Assembly: GCA_029448655.1 (NCBI GenBank)
Contig: JACCLO010000001.1
Span: forward strand, 3,224,001-3,288,000
Direction: 5' to 3'
Length of the DNA stretch: 64,000 nucleotides
DNA from: Wolfiporia cocos
Lineage: Eukaryota; Basidiomycota; Agaricomycetes; Polyporales; Phaeolaceae
The notes below the pieces were generated by a model. The model worked only from the letters and a program-made list of their open reading frames with translations. It was not told where the DNA came from and searched no databases. This document shows, in pieces, positions 42,850 through 56,500 of the stretch. Every line of letters starts with the position of its first letter. Within the stretch, counting starts at the first letter, position 1. A program made the translations under genes and the position numbers.

Positions 42850-43368
42850 ATGTCCCAGCCTGAGGATCCTCGCGCCGCGAACAAGGCGCGTTTTGAACTC
42901 GAACTGGAATTCGTGCAATCCCTTGCGAACCCATTCTATCTCCACTCTCTAGCGCAGCAAAACATTCTCAATCAACCCGCATTCGTGAACTTTCTGAAGT
43001 ATTTACTCTACTGGAAAGAAAAGGATTACGCTCGATTCATCCAGTTTGTCTCAATGATGAGGTGCTCTGTGCATATCCGCTCACTTGTAGCATTGCACCA
43101 GCTATCCGCATGCATTGCATCACTTAGATCTTCTGCAACATGCTCAATTTCGGTCAGAAATCGGGAAAGATGAATGGAGAGAGTATCTGAACCAGAAACA
43201 GTTTGATCATTGGCGCACATGGTAAAATTGCCGCTTTTTGTGATCAAAGCCCACTCATACCTTTTTAGGCGTGAGCCTGGCCGAAGTAACAACATTCATC
43301 CGCCAGCACAGGCACAATCGGGTCAGGAACAAGAGCCGAGAGCAGGGGACACGTCAACACAGGCGTAG
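42850..43368 (+). CDS. MED31: Mediator complex subunit 31
   Basis: Subunit of the Mediator middle module linking activators to RNA polymerase II. Exons 42850-43043, 43102-43221, 43269-43368; 137 residues. The highly conserved core is evident: RFELELEFVQSLANPFYLHS, then FVNFLKYLLYWKEKDYARFI and YPHALHHLDLLQHAQFR, ending DHWRTW. The tail is short and Gln/Pro-rich. The ATG at 42850 is preferred. An upstream GTG-led extension is not needed to cover the domain. Confidence 0.95.
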
Positions 43369-43831
43369 ATTTGCACGGTTTGCGTAGCTACTATCGTAGT
43401 CAACAAGAAATCCACTTTGAGTAAAGAAATAGAATAGCCATGTCTATGCAAGTGAATCTCAGCTAGCTATGCTCTCTTCACAGCATGCAGCAATCTGGCC
43501 TGATGCATCGGGCAATAATCTATGTAAGGAAACAAGCATACTTGGTATACATGAAAGGCTGCATCTCTGAAACAATCTCGAGCGCCCTGCTCTCTTGATG
43601 CTGTGCTAGCCTTCAATTCATTTTCGTCGCCCCGCGGGTGTGCTAATTCACGAGTACATAATGAGTGCTTACGGCTCTCGCACCCATTCGCGGCAAAGGA
43701 CCTGAAATATTGAGTGTTGCTAAGCTAGACCTGAAATATCGAGTGTCGCTAAGCTAAACCGGAAACGGTAACGTGTCGTACCTTGCCGGGAAAGTACGAG
43801 CGCCAGGAACAGTACATGTTCCTCCGGCTCG
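43369..43831. other. Intergenic region, no supported gene
   Basis: The word gacctgaaatatygagtgt followed by gctaagcta is repeated in direct tandem at about 43698-43757. Nothing else was noticed. Confidence 0.5.
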
Positions 43832-45707
43832 ATGACCCACGAATCTGGCAGAAATGGGTATACTCTCATAGACCCGAGCCCTCATCCACCTACCAATGGC
43901 GAAGACGCCGACCATGAACAGGACGCTCAAGTTCATCTGGCTTCACTGTCCGAGAAGAAACGGCTCTGGTGGCGGAATGCCTTGACTAACACGCTGTTCA
44001 TCTCGTCGTGGTAAGTATATAGCATTATGGACACGCCACATTCGTGCCTATATGACGCTGTTCCGACTTGCTCAGCTCATGAAATTGTGCCCAGGTTCTT
44101 GTTTGCGACCCTGCTGTCTGTCTACAATAAATGGATGTTCTCACCAGACCGTTTCGGATTCCCATCACCACTCTTTGTTACGACGCTACATATGTCCGTC
44201 CAATTCGTCCTCGCAGCAGCATTGAGGGCAATATGGCCCCATCGCTTTCGTCAAGACTCTAGTCCTTCTCGCTCTAATTATCTGTGAGTTTGACCACGTA
44301 TGAATCGACGTTGACCCAGAGCGTCGTGGTAGTAGGATCTCTGGGGGTAGCTGGCCGTATATATAATGTCACAACTAACAGGCTGAACATCTAGATTTAA
44401 AGCCATACCAACCGGTATCTCTACAGGTTTGGATATTGGTCTCTCTAATCTCTCCCTCAGACTTATAACACTATCATTTTACAGTAAGTACATTCCTTTG
44501 ACAAAGCCCCGCATCTACTGTGATTGTCGTCAAGCGTCAACATGAACTGACGAACCTGCTCAAACAGCCATGTGTAAATCATCCTCCCTCATCTTCGTAT
44601 TATTCTTCGCTTTCCTCTTCCGCCTGGAGACGTTCTCCCTCCGACTTGTGGGGGTGATTACGCTCATATTCGCTGGGGTCATCTTAATGGTAGCAACTGA
44701 AACGCATTTCGTGCTGTCTGGCTTCTTGCTGGTCATGGGAGGCAGCGCGCTCGGAGGCTTCCGCTGGAGTCTTACGCAGTTACTCCTAAGGGACAAGAAG
44801 ATGGGATTCAATAATCCCGTAGCCACGTTGTTCTGGCTTGCACCAATCATGGGGGTTACCCTGGCAATTGCTACTCTAATCGTGGACGGGTGGTCCAAGG
44901 TCTTCGATAATCACTTCTTCGCAGGCGGCATCCAAACGTTGAACACAGTATTCTTCCTGGTAGCCCCTGGCATTTTAGCCTTCTGCATGGTGCTGAGCGA
45001 GTTCTAGTACGCCCGCGATTTCATTATCCTTACTTGACGTTGACCAGCGATTTTCAGCATCCTCCAGCGTGCAGGAATTGTACCAATGTCAATTGCTGGA
45101 ATAGCTAAGGAGGTATCAACGATCACAATCTCGGCTTGGTTCTTTGGAGACCAATTAACGCCTTTGAACATTACCGGGGTGGCCATTACTGCTTGCGGTA
45201 TGTCCGTAACGGCCAAATCAGAGCGGATCGCTAACCAATTCCCCATCAGGCATTGGCCTCTACACCTATCACAAGTACAGGAAGTCGATGGAGTCGAGCG
45301 TTCCGCTTGATGCTCACGGCAATCCGATAAGTGAAGACGAAGAAGATAAGCTGGTCGATAGTTTGCCGTTACATGACACTTTTATCGAGGAGAGACAACC
45401 ACTTGCATCAGAATCTGATGCAGTGACTGGCCTCGGACCGGAAGCCATCACGGTGCGTCCTGTTCTCCCACGGGCGTCGAAGGCAGCCACTGAGGTGTTT
45501 GACGTGTCCAATGGTCATTACTTCGTTTAGGAGCTGCAGCCTATGCCGAGCGAAGGGGATCTCTTGTTCGATGTCAGCAGTGAAGGCAGCGGGAAGTTCT
45601 CAACAGAGGAGTCCAGCGCGTCCGCAGACGCTGAGTGGTCTTCGCAGCTTACCACCGTCGAGGCGGATCTCCACAACGCGGGGAAGCGGGATCTTGACGG
45701 AGCATAG
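43832..45707 (+). CDS. Triose-phosphate-translocator-family membrane transporter (SLC35C2-like)
   Basis: Drug/metabolite-superfamily transporter, probably for nucleotide sugars in the Golgi or ER. Exons 43832-44010, 44095-44283, 44395-44483, 44568-45006, 45058-45197, 45250-45452, 45531-45707; 471 residues. About ten hydrophobic segments follow a soluble 45-residue head. Family motifs include FATLLSVYNKWMFSPDRFGF, IPTGISTGLDIGLSNLSLRL, FYTMCKSSSLIFVLFFAF, LGGFRWSLTQLLL and ITISAWFFGDQLTPLNITG, then GIGLYTYHKYRKS. The last intron (45453-45530) keeps phase and has a gtgcgt donor; retaining it would end the protein early at a TAG. The tail is acidic and Ser-rich. Confidence 0.88.
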
Positions 45708-47936
45708 AATTTGGGATTGCGGCATGTACTTGCGGATGCACGGATTTTTACAAGCTACCCTTTGTGATCCAACACGGAGCCGAGTTGTCTAGGTCTACAT
45801 ATCTAGACGGTACCCAGGTGTTTGGTTCTGAATGGTGATGGAGGTAAGCAAGTGTGATGACCCATGTTCTCCCACGTGATGGCCATACCATTGGACCCAA
45901 CCATCCATATTCGCCTAAATCCTTTGGAGGAGAACGCGGGCCAGGGTCGATCCTGAAGGACCGGCGGTTCGCTACGCGTATACATCAAGTTCAACGCTCC
46001 CGCGGAAGCGCAAAATTGCGGACTTAGCAGCCACGTTCAAGTGTCCTTGCACGTTCACTTGCACATTTACCCTAATCTGTACGGGTACGTCTCTGGAGGG
46101 TTAGACGTTGAGACCTGACCGTTGCATGTACGAACCTCGACAGGAGCATCACATCGTGTGGGCGAAAACTGGCCCCTCACAAACCGTCTCCCGGTAGGAG
46201 CTCAGTCGGGAGGTGTCTTGCCGAGATGTGAAATACAGCATCTGACAATGTCCGATGCTGTTCGTACCGGGCGTTTGCGTAGATCTGCCAGGACGACGAT
46301 CTGAGAGTAGCGGGAACCAGTGAGAACGTACAGACATTATCGGCGATTTAGTAAGTCCTTGTAATTACTTCCCGCTAAATGCGGCGAGTGTGATGGACGC
46401 TTTGCGGCAATTTGTAGATGCTCGCTAGCACACTCTGTTGCACCCTAGGCCATACAACGCAAATCATCAAATTCACCTGGGGTGCGGCGCGGCGTACTCG
46501 GCCGAGGAAAGCAGCTATGCCTCAGCACAAAGCTGAACTTAATAAAGCCCTCAGCACATCCAGACCCCTCTGCTGTGAGCGGCATACTACGTCATTCTGA
46601 GTCTTATAGTGAGATACTTAGCTCTGGTCTCAGATAAGGAAGAGAATTTCCCCAAATGTACACCCCGTGTCCTATGTGAATTGCGGCCTCTCGCATCTGC
46701 GAGTTTACAATGATTGGAGCGCTATATTGTCATGTGGTAGGTTCGGCTCTGGCTTGTGGCTCGGTCGCACTTTCCTGTGATATCGGGGATGGTATCAGGT
46801 CAGGGAGCGGCGATCCGCGTGCCGCTTCCTATGCTAATAGTAAGGGTATGCATAACCTTCAGGGCTGCAGTAGGCCTGATACGATTGCGACTTTGAGATA
46901 TGATCATGAGCACCGCTTGTCCGGGACATCATCTTAAATCCCTACTTTCAGCTAGCCAGCGGACAACAAAATGGATCCAAGATGCCGGGCCCAGAAGCAT
47001 TTCGTGGTGGATGTGGCGTCCAAGATGGGGCGCGTCAAATCATTGGTCACGTAATCTCGAAATAAAGTAGATAGCGGTGCGCAGTGAGCGATCAGCTGCC
47101 TTTGATTAGTTTCAAAATGAGGGAGGTGAATTTGCGCAGGAAAGACTGGGCGCGAACAGAATTCCCGGGAGAATGCCAGCGTCGAGCGGTCACGGAATTG
47201 ATTGGTTCGAAATATTCGGAGGGCCGGTGTATGAGCGCGGGAAGCTTATCCATAGGCCAGGACCCGCGGAGCGCTTCCCTGGCGCTCAACAAGTTGCAAT
47301 GCCGATAGGGCGGGCTTGAGATGGACGCCGGCATGGACGCCGGCGGCATAGCTAGTCGACCCAGTATAGCGAGCACACGTGTGAACAGTGCAAGGTACAA
47401 GGCGTATTGTGCTGTCCGAGGGCTACCCAGGCATGTCTCTGGCGAGTGGCGTTAATCTGACAGAGTAAGCGCCCATCCTTTCAAATCGGCAGTGGGCGTT
47501 CGCAACGGCACGGCAAGGAGCAGGTCGGAGGCATCATGCCCGCCTGGCGACAGTGGCAGGCTTCGGCAGCTCGTGGCATGCGGAATACGAAACAGAGGTT
47601 GCGCTGGGAAACTCAGAATGTGTGGGAATTGCTGTATCGGCTGCCGATGATGCGGTGCGGCATCTGAATCACACCGCCTGGCCGTCGTGCTGTGCGCCAA
47701 GTCTTGTTATAGAGATTATCTTCCCCGCATTCGGCCATGTCGTCGATCCATTGACGCTACCACGGCCGGGTAGATGCGCTCCGAGGTCCTACCTTGTCCT
47801 TCGGGGATTGTAGTTCGCTAAGCGCTTGTCTTTTGATGCGATCGCACAGTCGCTAGCCTCCGGGCATGTTTAAATATCGGTGCGACTGGACGTGACACCC
47901 CACTCCCCTTATTCCCTTGCTCGCAATACTTGCTCG
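45708..47936. other. Intergenic region, no supported gene
   Basis: Only short frames without motifs. A small direct repeat of gatggacgccggc lies near 47320-47345. The last 60 bp are the leader of the transcription-factor gene. Confidence 0.45.
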
Positions 47937-49321
47937 ATGGATAACTTTCCTATTGTCTTTGAGGCCCCCCAGGATGGCCAGGCTCGCAAGAAACGTGCGC
48001 GGCTTGTCACGTCCTGCGACCATTGGTACGTATGGAGAGAAAGTGGTAGCAATTCCCGCGTGCTGACCGCCACGCACAGTCGTCTCAAGAAGATAAAATG
48101 TGTTCAGTCTCGCAACTCCAGCAAGTGCGAAGCGTGTGCCAATGCTCGTATTGCATGTCGTTACAACGACCGAGCCCAATACTTCGCCGAGCGCGGCCGC
48201 ATCATGTCTAGCAATAACTCCTCGTCGACTCGCCACAGAGCCTCGAAGCGTGGTGGCAGCGAGAGTCATATTTCTGTTACTATTCTGGACCCCTTCGAGG
48301 ACCGACTCAGCACCTCTCCCCCGAGTTCGGTCAGTTCCGGCCCCTCTTCGCCTGACATTTGCGAGAGCCCGCTTCACTCGTCATCACATTCATGGTCTCC
48401 GCCGAGAAATGAAGACCATTGCGCTGGCCTATCTGCATCCCCAGAGCAATCCTGGTAATTATTCCGGAACTATCACTTTCCGGTGTTGTAACTGATGATG
48501 CTTCCATTAAGGCACACTGCTTCGTACCACGCCTCAGCCGCACAACTGCCTTCAAAAGGGTCCTACCAAAGTAATATCGGCCTCCATGGCACCTTCTCCG
48601 ACATGCCATCCATAGATCAACACGCGCTTATTCTGCCGCTGTTCGACCCTCAGTGGCCAGACCGCCCTCACCCAACCCTCATGATGCACTTCATTCAAAC
48701 GTATTTCGATCATTATGGCCCATCATTTCCATGTCTCGCCTATGATGAGACTATTCGTCAATTCCTTGAGCAGTCGCTGTCGCCTGTAATAGCCACTGGT
48801 ATTGCGGCTCTCGCGGCATGGTATGACGTGATACCCCTTTCTTGTAGATCATCACTGATTACCTGGGACCAGGTATTCGGACCTCCCAGAGGTTGTACGA
48901 CGAGGTGCAGCTGATGTTTCAGCGGCTTACTGTGGTCATGCGAAGGTGAATTGCGTGAAGCCACGCACGGTGGATTGGGGCTCATCACATGCACAGGCTC
49001 TAGTCTCGCGGGATAACGAGCATCCACCTTCGATTGAAACGATCCACGGCTTGGTTCTAGTTGCCTGGGCAGAGTACAAAAGGGCAAGAATGCCAGATTT
49101 TTGCGCTCATGTCAGGGTCAGTGACCACCACTCGATGTTGATACCCGAAGTCCTAATACAGATTGCTCCAACAGAAGGCCAAGTTCTTCGCGGAACAGCT
49201 CGGCCTTACCGATGGCTCCCTGATCGCATTAGCAACTAACGACTATGACCGTCATATACTGCAGAGCACTTGGGGAGTCCTGCGTCAATTGGCGACCACT
49301 GTCGAGACCTGGTCAGGTTGA
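47937..49321 (+). CDS. Zn2Cys6 binuclear-cluster transcription factor
   Basis: Fungal-type nuclear DNA-binding regulator. Exons 47937-48025, 48080-48454, 48512-48820, 48873-48945, 48997-49116, 49175-49321; 370 residues as modelled. The zinc cluster has all six cysteines (27, 30, 37, 46, 49, 56; spacing C-x2-C-x6-C-x8-C-x2-C-x6-C), completed only after splicing intron 1. A basic stretch precedes it. A Ser/Pro-rich linker leads to a fungal regulatory domain (TLMMHFIQTYFDHYGPSFPC, IATGIAALAAWYSDLPEVVR, GLVLVAWAEYKRARMP, KAKFFAEQLGLTDGSL). The frame ends VETWSG at 49321. Related factors are often longer, so the 3' end may be truncated or I may have missed later exons. Targets unknown. Confidence 0.8.
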
Positions 49322-52300
49322 CGGCGCGGCCGGACCGCTCATATTCTGCATTATTATGTATCACTATGCGTCTGACTACGTACTCCACAATGCATATTTT
49401 GCGAAATAGACACCTGATCACATTCGGATCGCATGCGTGCCCTTTCCGATGAATCGGAAGACTACGTCTGGGCATCAAACGGAACATGTCAGTATTGCTT
49501 ACCTATCAACTCACGTATCGAATTAGGAAGCGATTCTTCGATGCCAAGATCTGACGGATTATGCGTATGCGTGATCTAGACGACGTCCAATCCCGTCATG
49601 CTGTCGCTCCGCTATTGCAACATCACCTAGGGACGGTGGCATTCGTGGATAACTTTTGCCAAGTGTGGATGGCACAGTGTATAGGTACAGAATTGCACCC
49701 CTGGGAATGTCGGATCCGTTCGGGATGCGGAACACTATGGCAGAATACTCTATAGACGCGTCGGTTGGATTGCCAAGGCCCCTGTGGCAATGCAGTGGCG
49801 TTCCCGACGTGCTGCTCTCCACTGCAGGCGAGGACCGGACAACCTCATACGAAGTCTTCGCGCGATCCCGAATCTCATGGCGCTCGGGCACTCTCGCAAT
49901 ACGCTTGACGTTTGCCGTGTATAGTCAGGCCCCTGGCATCCGATTATCATGCCGTGCTGAAGGTACTATTACGAACTGATAGTGTACGAGAAGCGCGCAT
50001 TCCTCTAGTATCGCGATCCTCGCCTCGCGTTGTTTCGCGTGAGACACGCTCGCGACTCGCAGCGCGGACATTAGTTTGGTCCACAAGCGTCTCAGTCCTT
50101 TGTAAGAGATGGCGGCGGATGTTACGTTCCATGATCAAGCCTCGCGGACATTGGCCAATGCTGAAGCAAGATTACAGATTGGGAGTCCTGGCCTTGTGCG
50201 GCTCACGGAGCAATTAGACCACAGTTCACGATTAGTGTACTGCGAACTGCGCATTCGAATGCGATGAGTGAGTAACCTCACGTGACTGTCATAGCATCAA
50301 TATCATGCCTGCCATCATCACCTGAGCGACCAATCCCTCACTTCGTAATGATCTTGTCTTGACATGTCCTGATGCACCATCACTTGGGTATCGGTCATTC
50401 TATGTCAATAGAGTGCACGTGGGAAAGGCGAGAGATAACACGCCATCAGAATGCAGAGTACTATGTACTATGCCGATTCGAGACCTCGTCAATGGTGCAA
50501 TAAGCATTCGGGATGCACAATGTCTTTGCATATCGTTGGATTTATCTGGTAGCTATCCACACCTGGACGACGCGATCGATGGAGTCGTCAGGGGTGATGG
50601 TGTCCAGGCAGTCATATTCTGATGGTTCAAGTATCTTGAGCTTCCGGCAATTTCGTTGCGTCGCAAATCTGCTTTGATCCACTGTACGTTTTCAAGGGGC
50701 ACGAGTATCCCAATGGAGTACTGTATGATGTGTTGGGAGCCGAATCGCGACAAAGAACAACGTTAGAGCATATCCTGCAAACGCGGACACTTACCGATGG
50801 CGGCGTTTACGCCGCACACACTATTCCCAGCACAGTCGGAGGTGCCGGTGACGTCTGCTCTCACACCTGGCTCCTGACCATCAAAGCTTTCTGTGTCGCC
50901 AGCATACTGGCTCCAGCTGACAGGGTTGCAAAAGAATGGAATGCGCCCACCTTCGGAAGGAGGTTATATCACCGGAGGCTCAGCCGGCGGATTTGGTGTT
51001 CTCCCTGAGAGGAATACATGTCGCTGAGGCGCGGCCGATATGAGTAATATAGCTTTAATTAGAAATCGTCGTCCAAGGCCAGAACATTTCACTTCGCATG
51101 CCCAGACCGGATATCATTAGTGTTCGAATCTATCGTGACCTACAGCAAATCAGTCATGGCTCAAAGGCACCACTTAAGCGACGAGATACGACTCCACGCA
51201 CAGCCCGAGATTTGCCTGCCGCAGCGGCCGCAGACACTGCTCCAATCAGGGAATGTGATTGCAACGGCAGTGAGCTGAACACTTGCTCGTGATATTATAC
51301 ATACTGTCGATTTATAATTGCCGTTGACCGCGTTCATGATCACTGCAAACATCTGACCGCGGCTATCTGAGAAGGGCAATGTTCAGGAAGATAGATGTCA
51401 TGAGCTAAACGGTGTAGCGTCGCTTCAACCTGTCCAATTTGACTTATGATTGTCCGGCAGACAGTTCATGCTGAAAAGCTATCGCTGACCTGTATACCGT
51501 GAATGCTTGCTTGAATGAAAGTAGTCAGCCACACGGCTTGTGCAGAGCATGTCTTGCTCGTGTTATAATGAGAACAGCCAAGACGAACTTAGGCCTTAGT
51601 CAGTTCTTCAAATTGGATCGAAATACAAGCGGATGATCATATACACCCGGGGTCTTGCCACGATTCCCGAGCCGGTCCTTAGATTCACCAAGTGTTGAGT
51701 ACTTGTCGTACTAAAAATGCGAGTGAGTTTCGGTGATTGTCGGATGAGCGTGAGTAGAGAAGAGCAGTAATCATGGACCCTTTACTATGCCAACATGCAC
51801 AATTGGTGTGGATCCCTCGAGTTTCATCTGTTTGTAACATATTCCGTGTCAAGCGACTGATAACCCGGCGGGGTTTTGACCGCATGTTCAGAGATCAAAA
51901 TGCTCGCAAGCGTACTGTTAATAGAGCCAACGCTTAGCGACAAAGGGCCGATTGTGTTGGTCGTTTTCAGCATTGACTCGCCAAATTATTCCGAGCGAAA
52001 CATCGCGTCCCCAGCTATTCAAAGACAACCGGAGGCAATCATTGTCCAGCAGGTGATCTTCGAACAGGGATCATGACGTTGCGATCTGCAGAATCCTGAG
52101 TCGATTGCCGTCCGGCGTTCCAGCAACGTTGCTCTTGTCATCTATTTGACCGCTGCGAATACATGTGATATGTCCAGTTGACGCTTGAAGATTCGAAGAC
52201 TCGACGCTCAATAGAGAACGCACCGTGGGAGCAACTTCGATCCTGGATGGATGATAAGAAGACGAGCAGAGGGACAGACTCGTTGAGAGCTTGAGCATAA

Positions 52301-53560
52301 GTATATTTGCGACGTGCTTAGTCCACATCATGACCAGCATGTCTGCTAGCTATGCAGTAACTACCTCAGCAGGTAGCGTCCACTGCGCCGGCACTGAGCC
52401 ACCATGCCATCTTTGGTCGGAATCGATGCAAAATATCTCCTAGATAAAGCCGTCTTGTCAATAGCAGGATTGAAGCGAGAATGAACAGAGCTATATCAAA
52501 CTCAGATCACGCTGGGTTGATGAATGAGACTACCAGTATTCTTGTATCAGTATCAAGACAGCGTACAGGAGTACTATTGAAGCTTCCGACAACGGCGGCC
52601 ACGCATTTTGATGCCTCGGCCTCAATGCCGGAAGCCCGAGGTGGATTAAATAAAAAAACATCCTCACCACCCAAAGTATGTGATTTGCATCAGATTCCAA
52701 AAATGTAACAGCAAAACCCGGCCGTAGTGTGGTTTCAGTTGTCGCAGCCTTGATAGAGGCACTCTCAGGGACAATTATCGTAGTGGGCCTGGGCTATAAC
52801 AAGCACAAGCACGGGTATTACCCAAAGCGAGACACAGAGCAGAGATACCAAGTAAATGTCAGGGTCATCAGAGACAGGTACCCAAAGGACGGTGTTCTAG
52901 GCTCACCATGCTCAGACTGTGCTGCTGACATTGGCGAGAATATTATGGTCCATAGCGGAGGAGGGATGGCCATGAGTAACCGACATTGGGGAGTAACTCA
53001 ACTACCCCCTATGTGACAGAGCATCAGACAGAGATGAGTACGCGTTAACCGACATACCAACGTTTCTTTGGGCCCATAGCAGAACGGAAGCCTCTTAAGT
53101 AGGCCGTGTCATATGCGCATGAGTACACGCTACGTATAATTCACCGGCGCCTTACCAAAATTCTTGATCCGCAACACAATATTTTCCGCAGTACGTTGAA
53201 GTGCTATGGACAATCAAATACTTACATTGCAATCCACCCAGCCCGATGAGATCCATGTGATATTTGCGCGCATCTCAGCCTGCATAAATACATAGTCTCA
53301 ACGTCCCCTGAAAGGGCCTGATGCATGAGCGAAAGGCTCAACTTTGGTCAAGTGTTGTGACAGACTGCAGAGCCGGTTGCAGACCGTCTGTGGTCAGTGC
53401 ATATTCCGGATTGAGCGAGCTTGAACCCAGACGCTACAGCAACCACGAACACGTGTTACCCCGCCGCGTTGATCGCAGGCGCTCATTGCAGTTGCAGCCA
53501 CTCCGGACCATCCTCAAACCTCAACTCATAGGCTGTGGGATTACATTCATCTCAGCTAGG
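49322..53560. other. 4.2-kb stretch without resolvable genes
   Basis: I found no spliceable chain of exons on either strand. Short frames here (for example 49561-49755, 50730-51008, 52729-53016) lack motifs. It could hold decayed exons of the upstream transcription factor or unknown sequence. Confidence 0.4.
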
Positions 53561-56500
53561 ATGTCGGGTATGTTGAGATTGATAGCTACACAGGAGCGCA
53601 CCTCATGACTTACTAGCCACTAGACCATATTGTCTTCGCCCACCCTGAGTTTGATCCTAATGAATATGCCAATGCCATCTTGGCTGGGGAGCCGTATCCT
53701 ACACAATCAGGAAGAATCAAAACTACCAGGAATGCCAGCTTTGAACCTGCCAACGAGGACGTCTCCGTTGCGATCACAAAGCTCAATTACACCATTGAGG
53801 ATGTAGACAAACAGCTCAAGTCTGTAGTACGTATCAGAGAATTAGGCATGTCACATTCGCGGGAGTCAACCTCGTCTGTTCATCAGGTCACAGCTCATCA
53901 TGAGGAGCTACTGACACAAGCTGCGGGAGTTACCGGACTTGAAAAATCCCTTTCGTCCGTCCGCTCTGGGCTGTGCGAACTTGACGCGTCCCTGGATAAG
54001 TATGTCTCAATAAAACCAGCTCCATTTGTTCTGACAAGTGGGCACTGAAGGCTACGTCTTAAAATACGCGTGCCTTACCAGTCACTCCGGAGCAACGTCA
54101 CAAAACTGGAACGTATTCAGCAAGCATCAGACATCTTGCGCCGCATGTCCCGATTCGTCATTCTAACACGGCGGCTAGAGGTCCAGCTCGCTGAAATGAA
54201 CAACGGAGAGGACTCCGCCCCTGAAAACGAAACTACCGAGCGTAATTCCATGGCTATTCCTGCGGGACAAACCGCGGCTTCCATATCTGGCCTTGTGGAT
54301 AATGAAGACGAGAAGGAACGTGTTATCGCCAAAGCGGCTCTTACCCTAGCCGAGTTGAGTTAGTCCGCTTGAATTCTTCAATCCGACTGCCTTCTGACTC
54401 GACGCATGCTGTGACTATCAGCCGCGCTCATGGACCGTGCATCAGAATCTTCCTGTTGGAACGAGGAAGGAGAAGGCAGACAGGTACCGCTCAGTTCAAT
54501 CAAGGCTGTGGCAGCACATCTGCCATACATTGATGCTGCACGGGCGCGTATCACGGCGGACATGGAGGCGATGGTCATGACAGGCCTGGCAGATCTCGTA
54601 AGTGTTGCCACGCCGTTAAGACCGATAGAATTGGCTCAGGAACTCGCCGGTTGCATGCATCCCCCAGAATCAATCGCTGCTCGCATCATCCCTGCAAACC
54701 GCTCATAACCTGCGCGTCCTCCCCGCACTGGTGCAAGAGCTTGTGATGGACCTAGCCGATGCCGTCGAGAGCCGTATACGTTATGCGTTTGATATGTCCC
54801 GTATATCTAAAGATGTCCTAACAAAAGGTGCGCGTTGGCCGAGATTCATCCGTAAATTCTATTCCATTCACGGTGTTGTACTCATTGAATCCAGAATCGA
54901 ATACCACCTCTCAAGGCCTGATGTATAAGTCACGAGTACGGACGGAGCCAACTAATGTAACCGCGCCGCAGTATGCTGCCGCACTCTGGACCAGTTTCGA
55001 AAGTCTGGTCGAGGAGATGACAGGTTGTTGTATCAAGGTGGTTGTACCGTTCACCAAATCACGCATCCAACTCATGCGGCGTAGGTCTATGCGCTTGAAA
55101 ATGTGCTCAAATACAAGAGGGACCTGATAACTCAGGTGGTCTTTTTAGACGAGGCATTGAAGGTTTGGTTTACCATTCATGGAAGCTACAGATTGAATAG
55201 GAGCGATATGGGCAGGCGCTGGAAAACAAGCCCAGCACCATCTTCTGGAACGCTCTCAGCCGGTCCCTGGAGAAACATGCGCGTGAATCTGCCAAAGGTG
55301 CGTCATTTGAAGCATAATTTGATGCAATCAAGCTAATTATATCGTGCCTGCACTGAAGGTTCTTCCTTTCTTCAACAGACGCTCACGACAGGATACCCGA
55401 AGCTGCTGCGGCTGTTCCACTCGTTCTTCGCTAAGATAGCCGTGCAAACGGATACAGTGTACACGCAGACTCAACAGAGGTATTGTCGGCAATCGCTCTC
55501 GAAGTCAGAGCGCTGATCTCACATTCCCACAAGCCCTGAGACGATAATTGTCCTTCGCGCGCTGTCCAACTTCGAGGCTTTGTATCTATCGCGCACCGCG
55601 AACCGTCTGAATGAAGTTGTCTCGCAAGCATTCGGTGGGGGCACGCGTTCGCCGCCTGGCATGACAGAGGGAATCAACATTGCGCGCGCTGTAGCTAATG
55701 AGCTCGATTCTGCGAAGTTTGATCCGCTGCTCGTGCGATCCGTTGCACAGAATATTGCGTCGAGCTTGGAGGGGCTGCTAAGTCGTGCTGATGGTTTGGT
55801 ATGTATGGCACGATATGCAAGATGAGCCACTGAAACCAAACTCACATTCATGAGTACAGGTTGCAAGAGATAGGCTAGCTACCACTCTAGTGGGACCATC
55901 AGCGACGATTCAGCAAGTGCTCAACGGACAGTTAGCGACATGTTTGTACCATTGCCATTCTCGTCTGAGCAAACTACAAGATGAATATCCTGAGGGTGTA
56001 CTGAACTTCTGCAAGAACAGCATTGCCGTAGGATCACATTTTGATGACGATGCTTTGACTCAACCGGTGCATTCGTTAGGGACTCAACCGAGCATTTGAG
56101 CGTATTATTGAGCCGGTTCTTGCAGCTGTCCGGCGCGAGCTGGGAGCCATCATTGCCAAATTACATCGGATGAACTTCAGCGACAAGATGGATCCATTGT
56201 CCACGATGGGTGGCGGGTCAAGTCCTTACATGAAAGACCTCGTCGAGAAGCTGTCATTTGTCAAGGAGGAAATCTTGAGCCAGTTCAACACACCGGAAGC
56301 TAGCAGGCAATGGTCAGTAATCATCTCCTTCACGTGTTCCCGGGCGGCCCTGCAATTTCGAGCCCACAATAACACCTAAACATTGTTTTTGACAGGGTGA
56401 TCACTATAGTGAGATATGTAATCAAGACGTTTATCTTACATGCGTCCATTGCGAAACCACTCGGAGAAAGCGGCAAGCTTCAGTTGACCAGCGACATGAC

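Noticed and set aside
43044..43101. Frameshift in MED31
   Set aside because: A first reading of the second exon suggested a break, but re-reading the bases at 43102-43120 gives a clean in-frame join.
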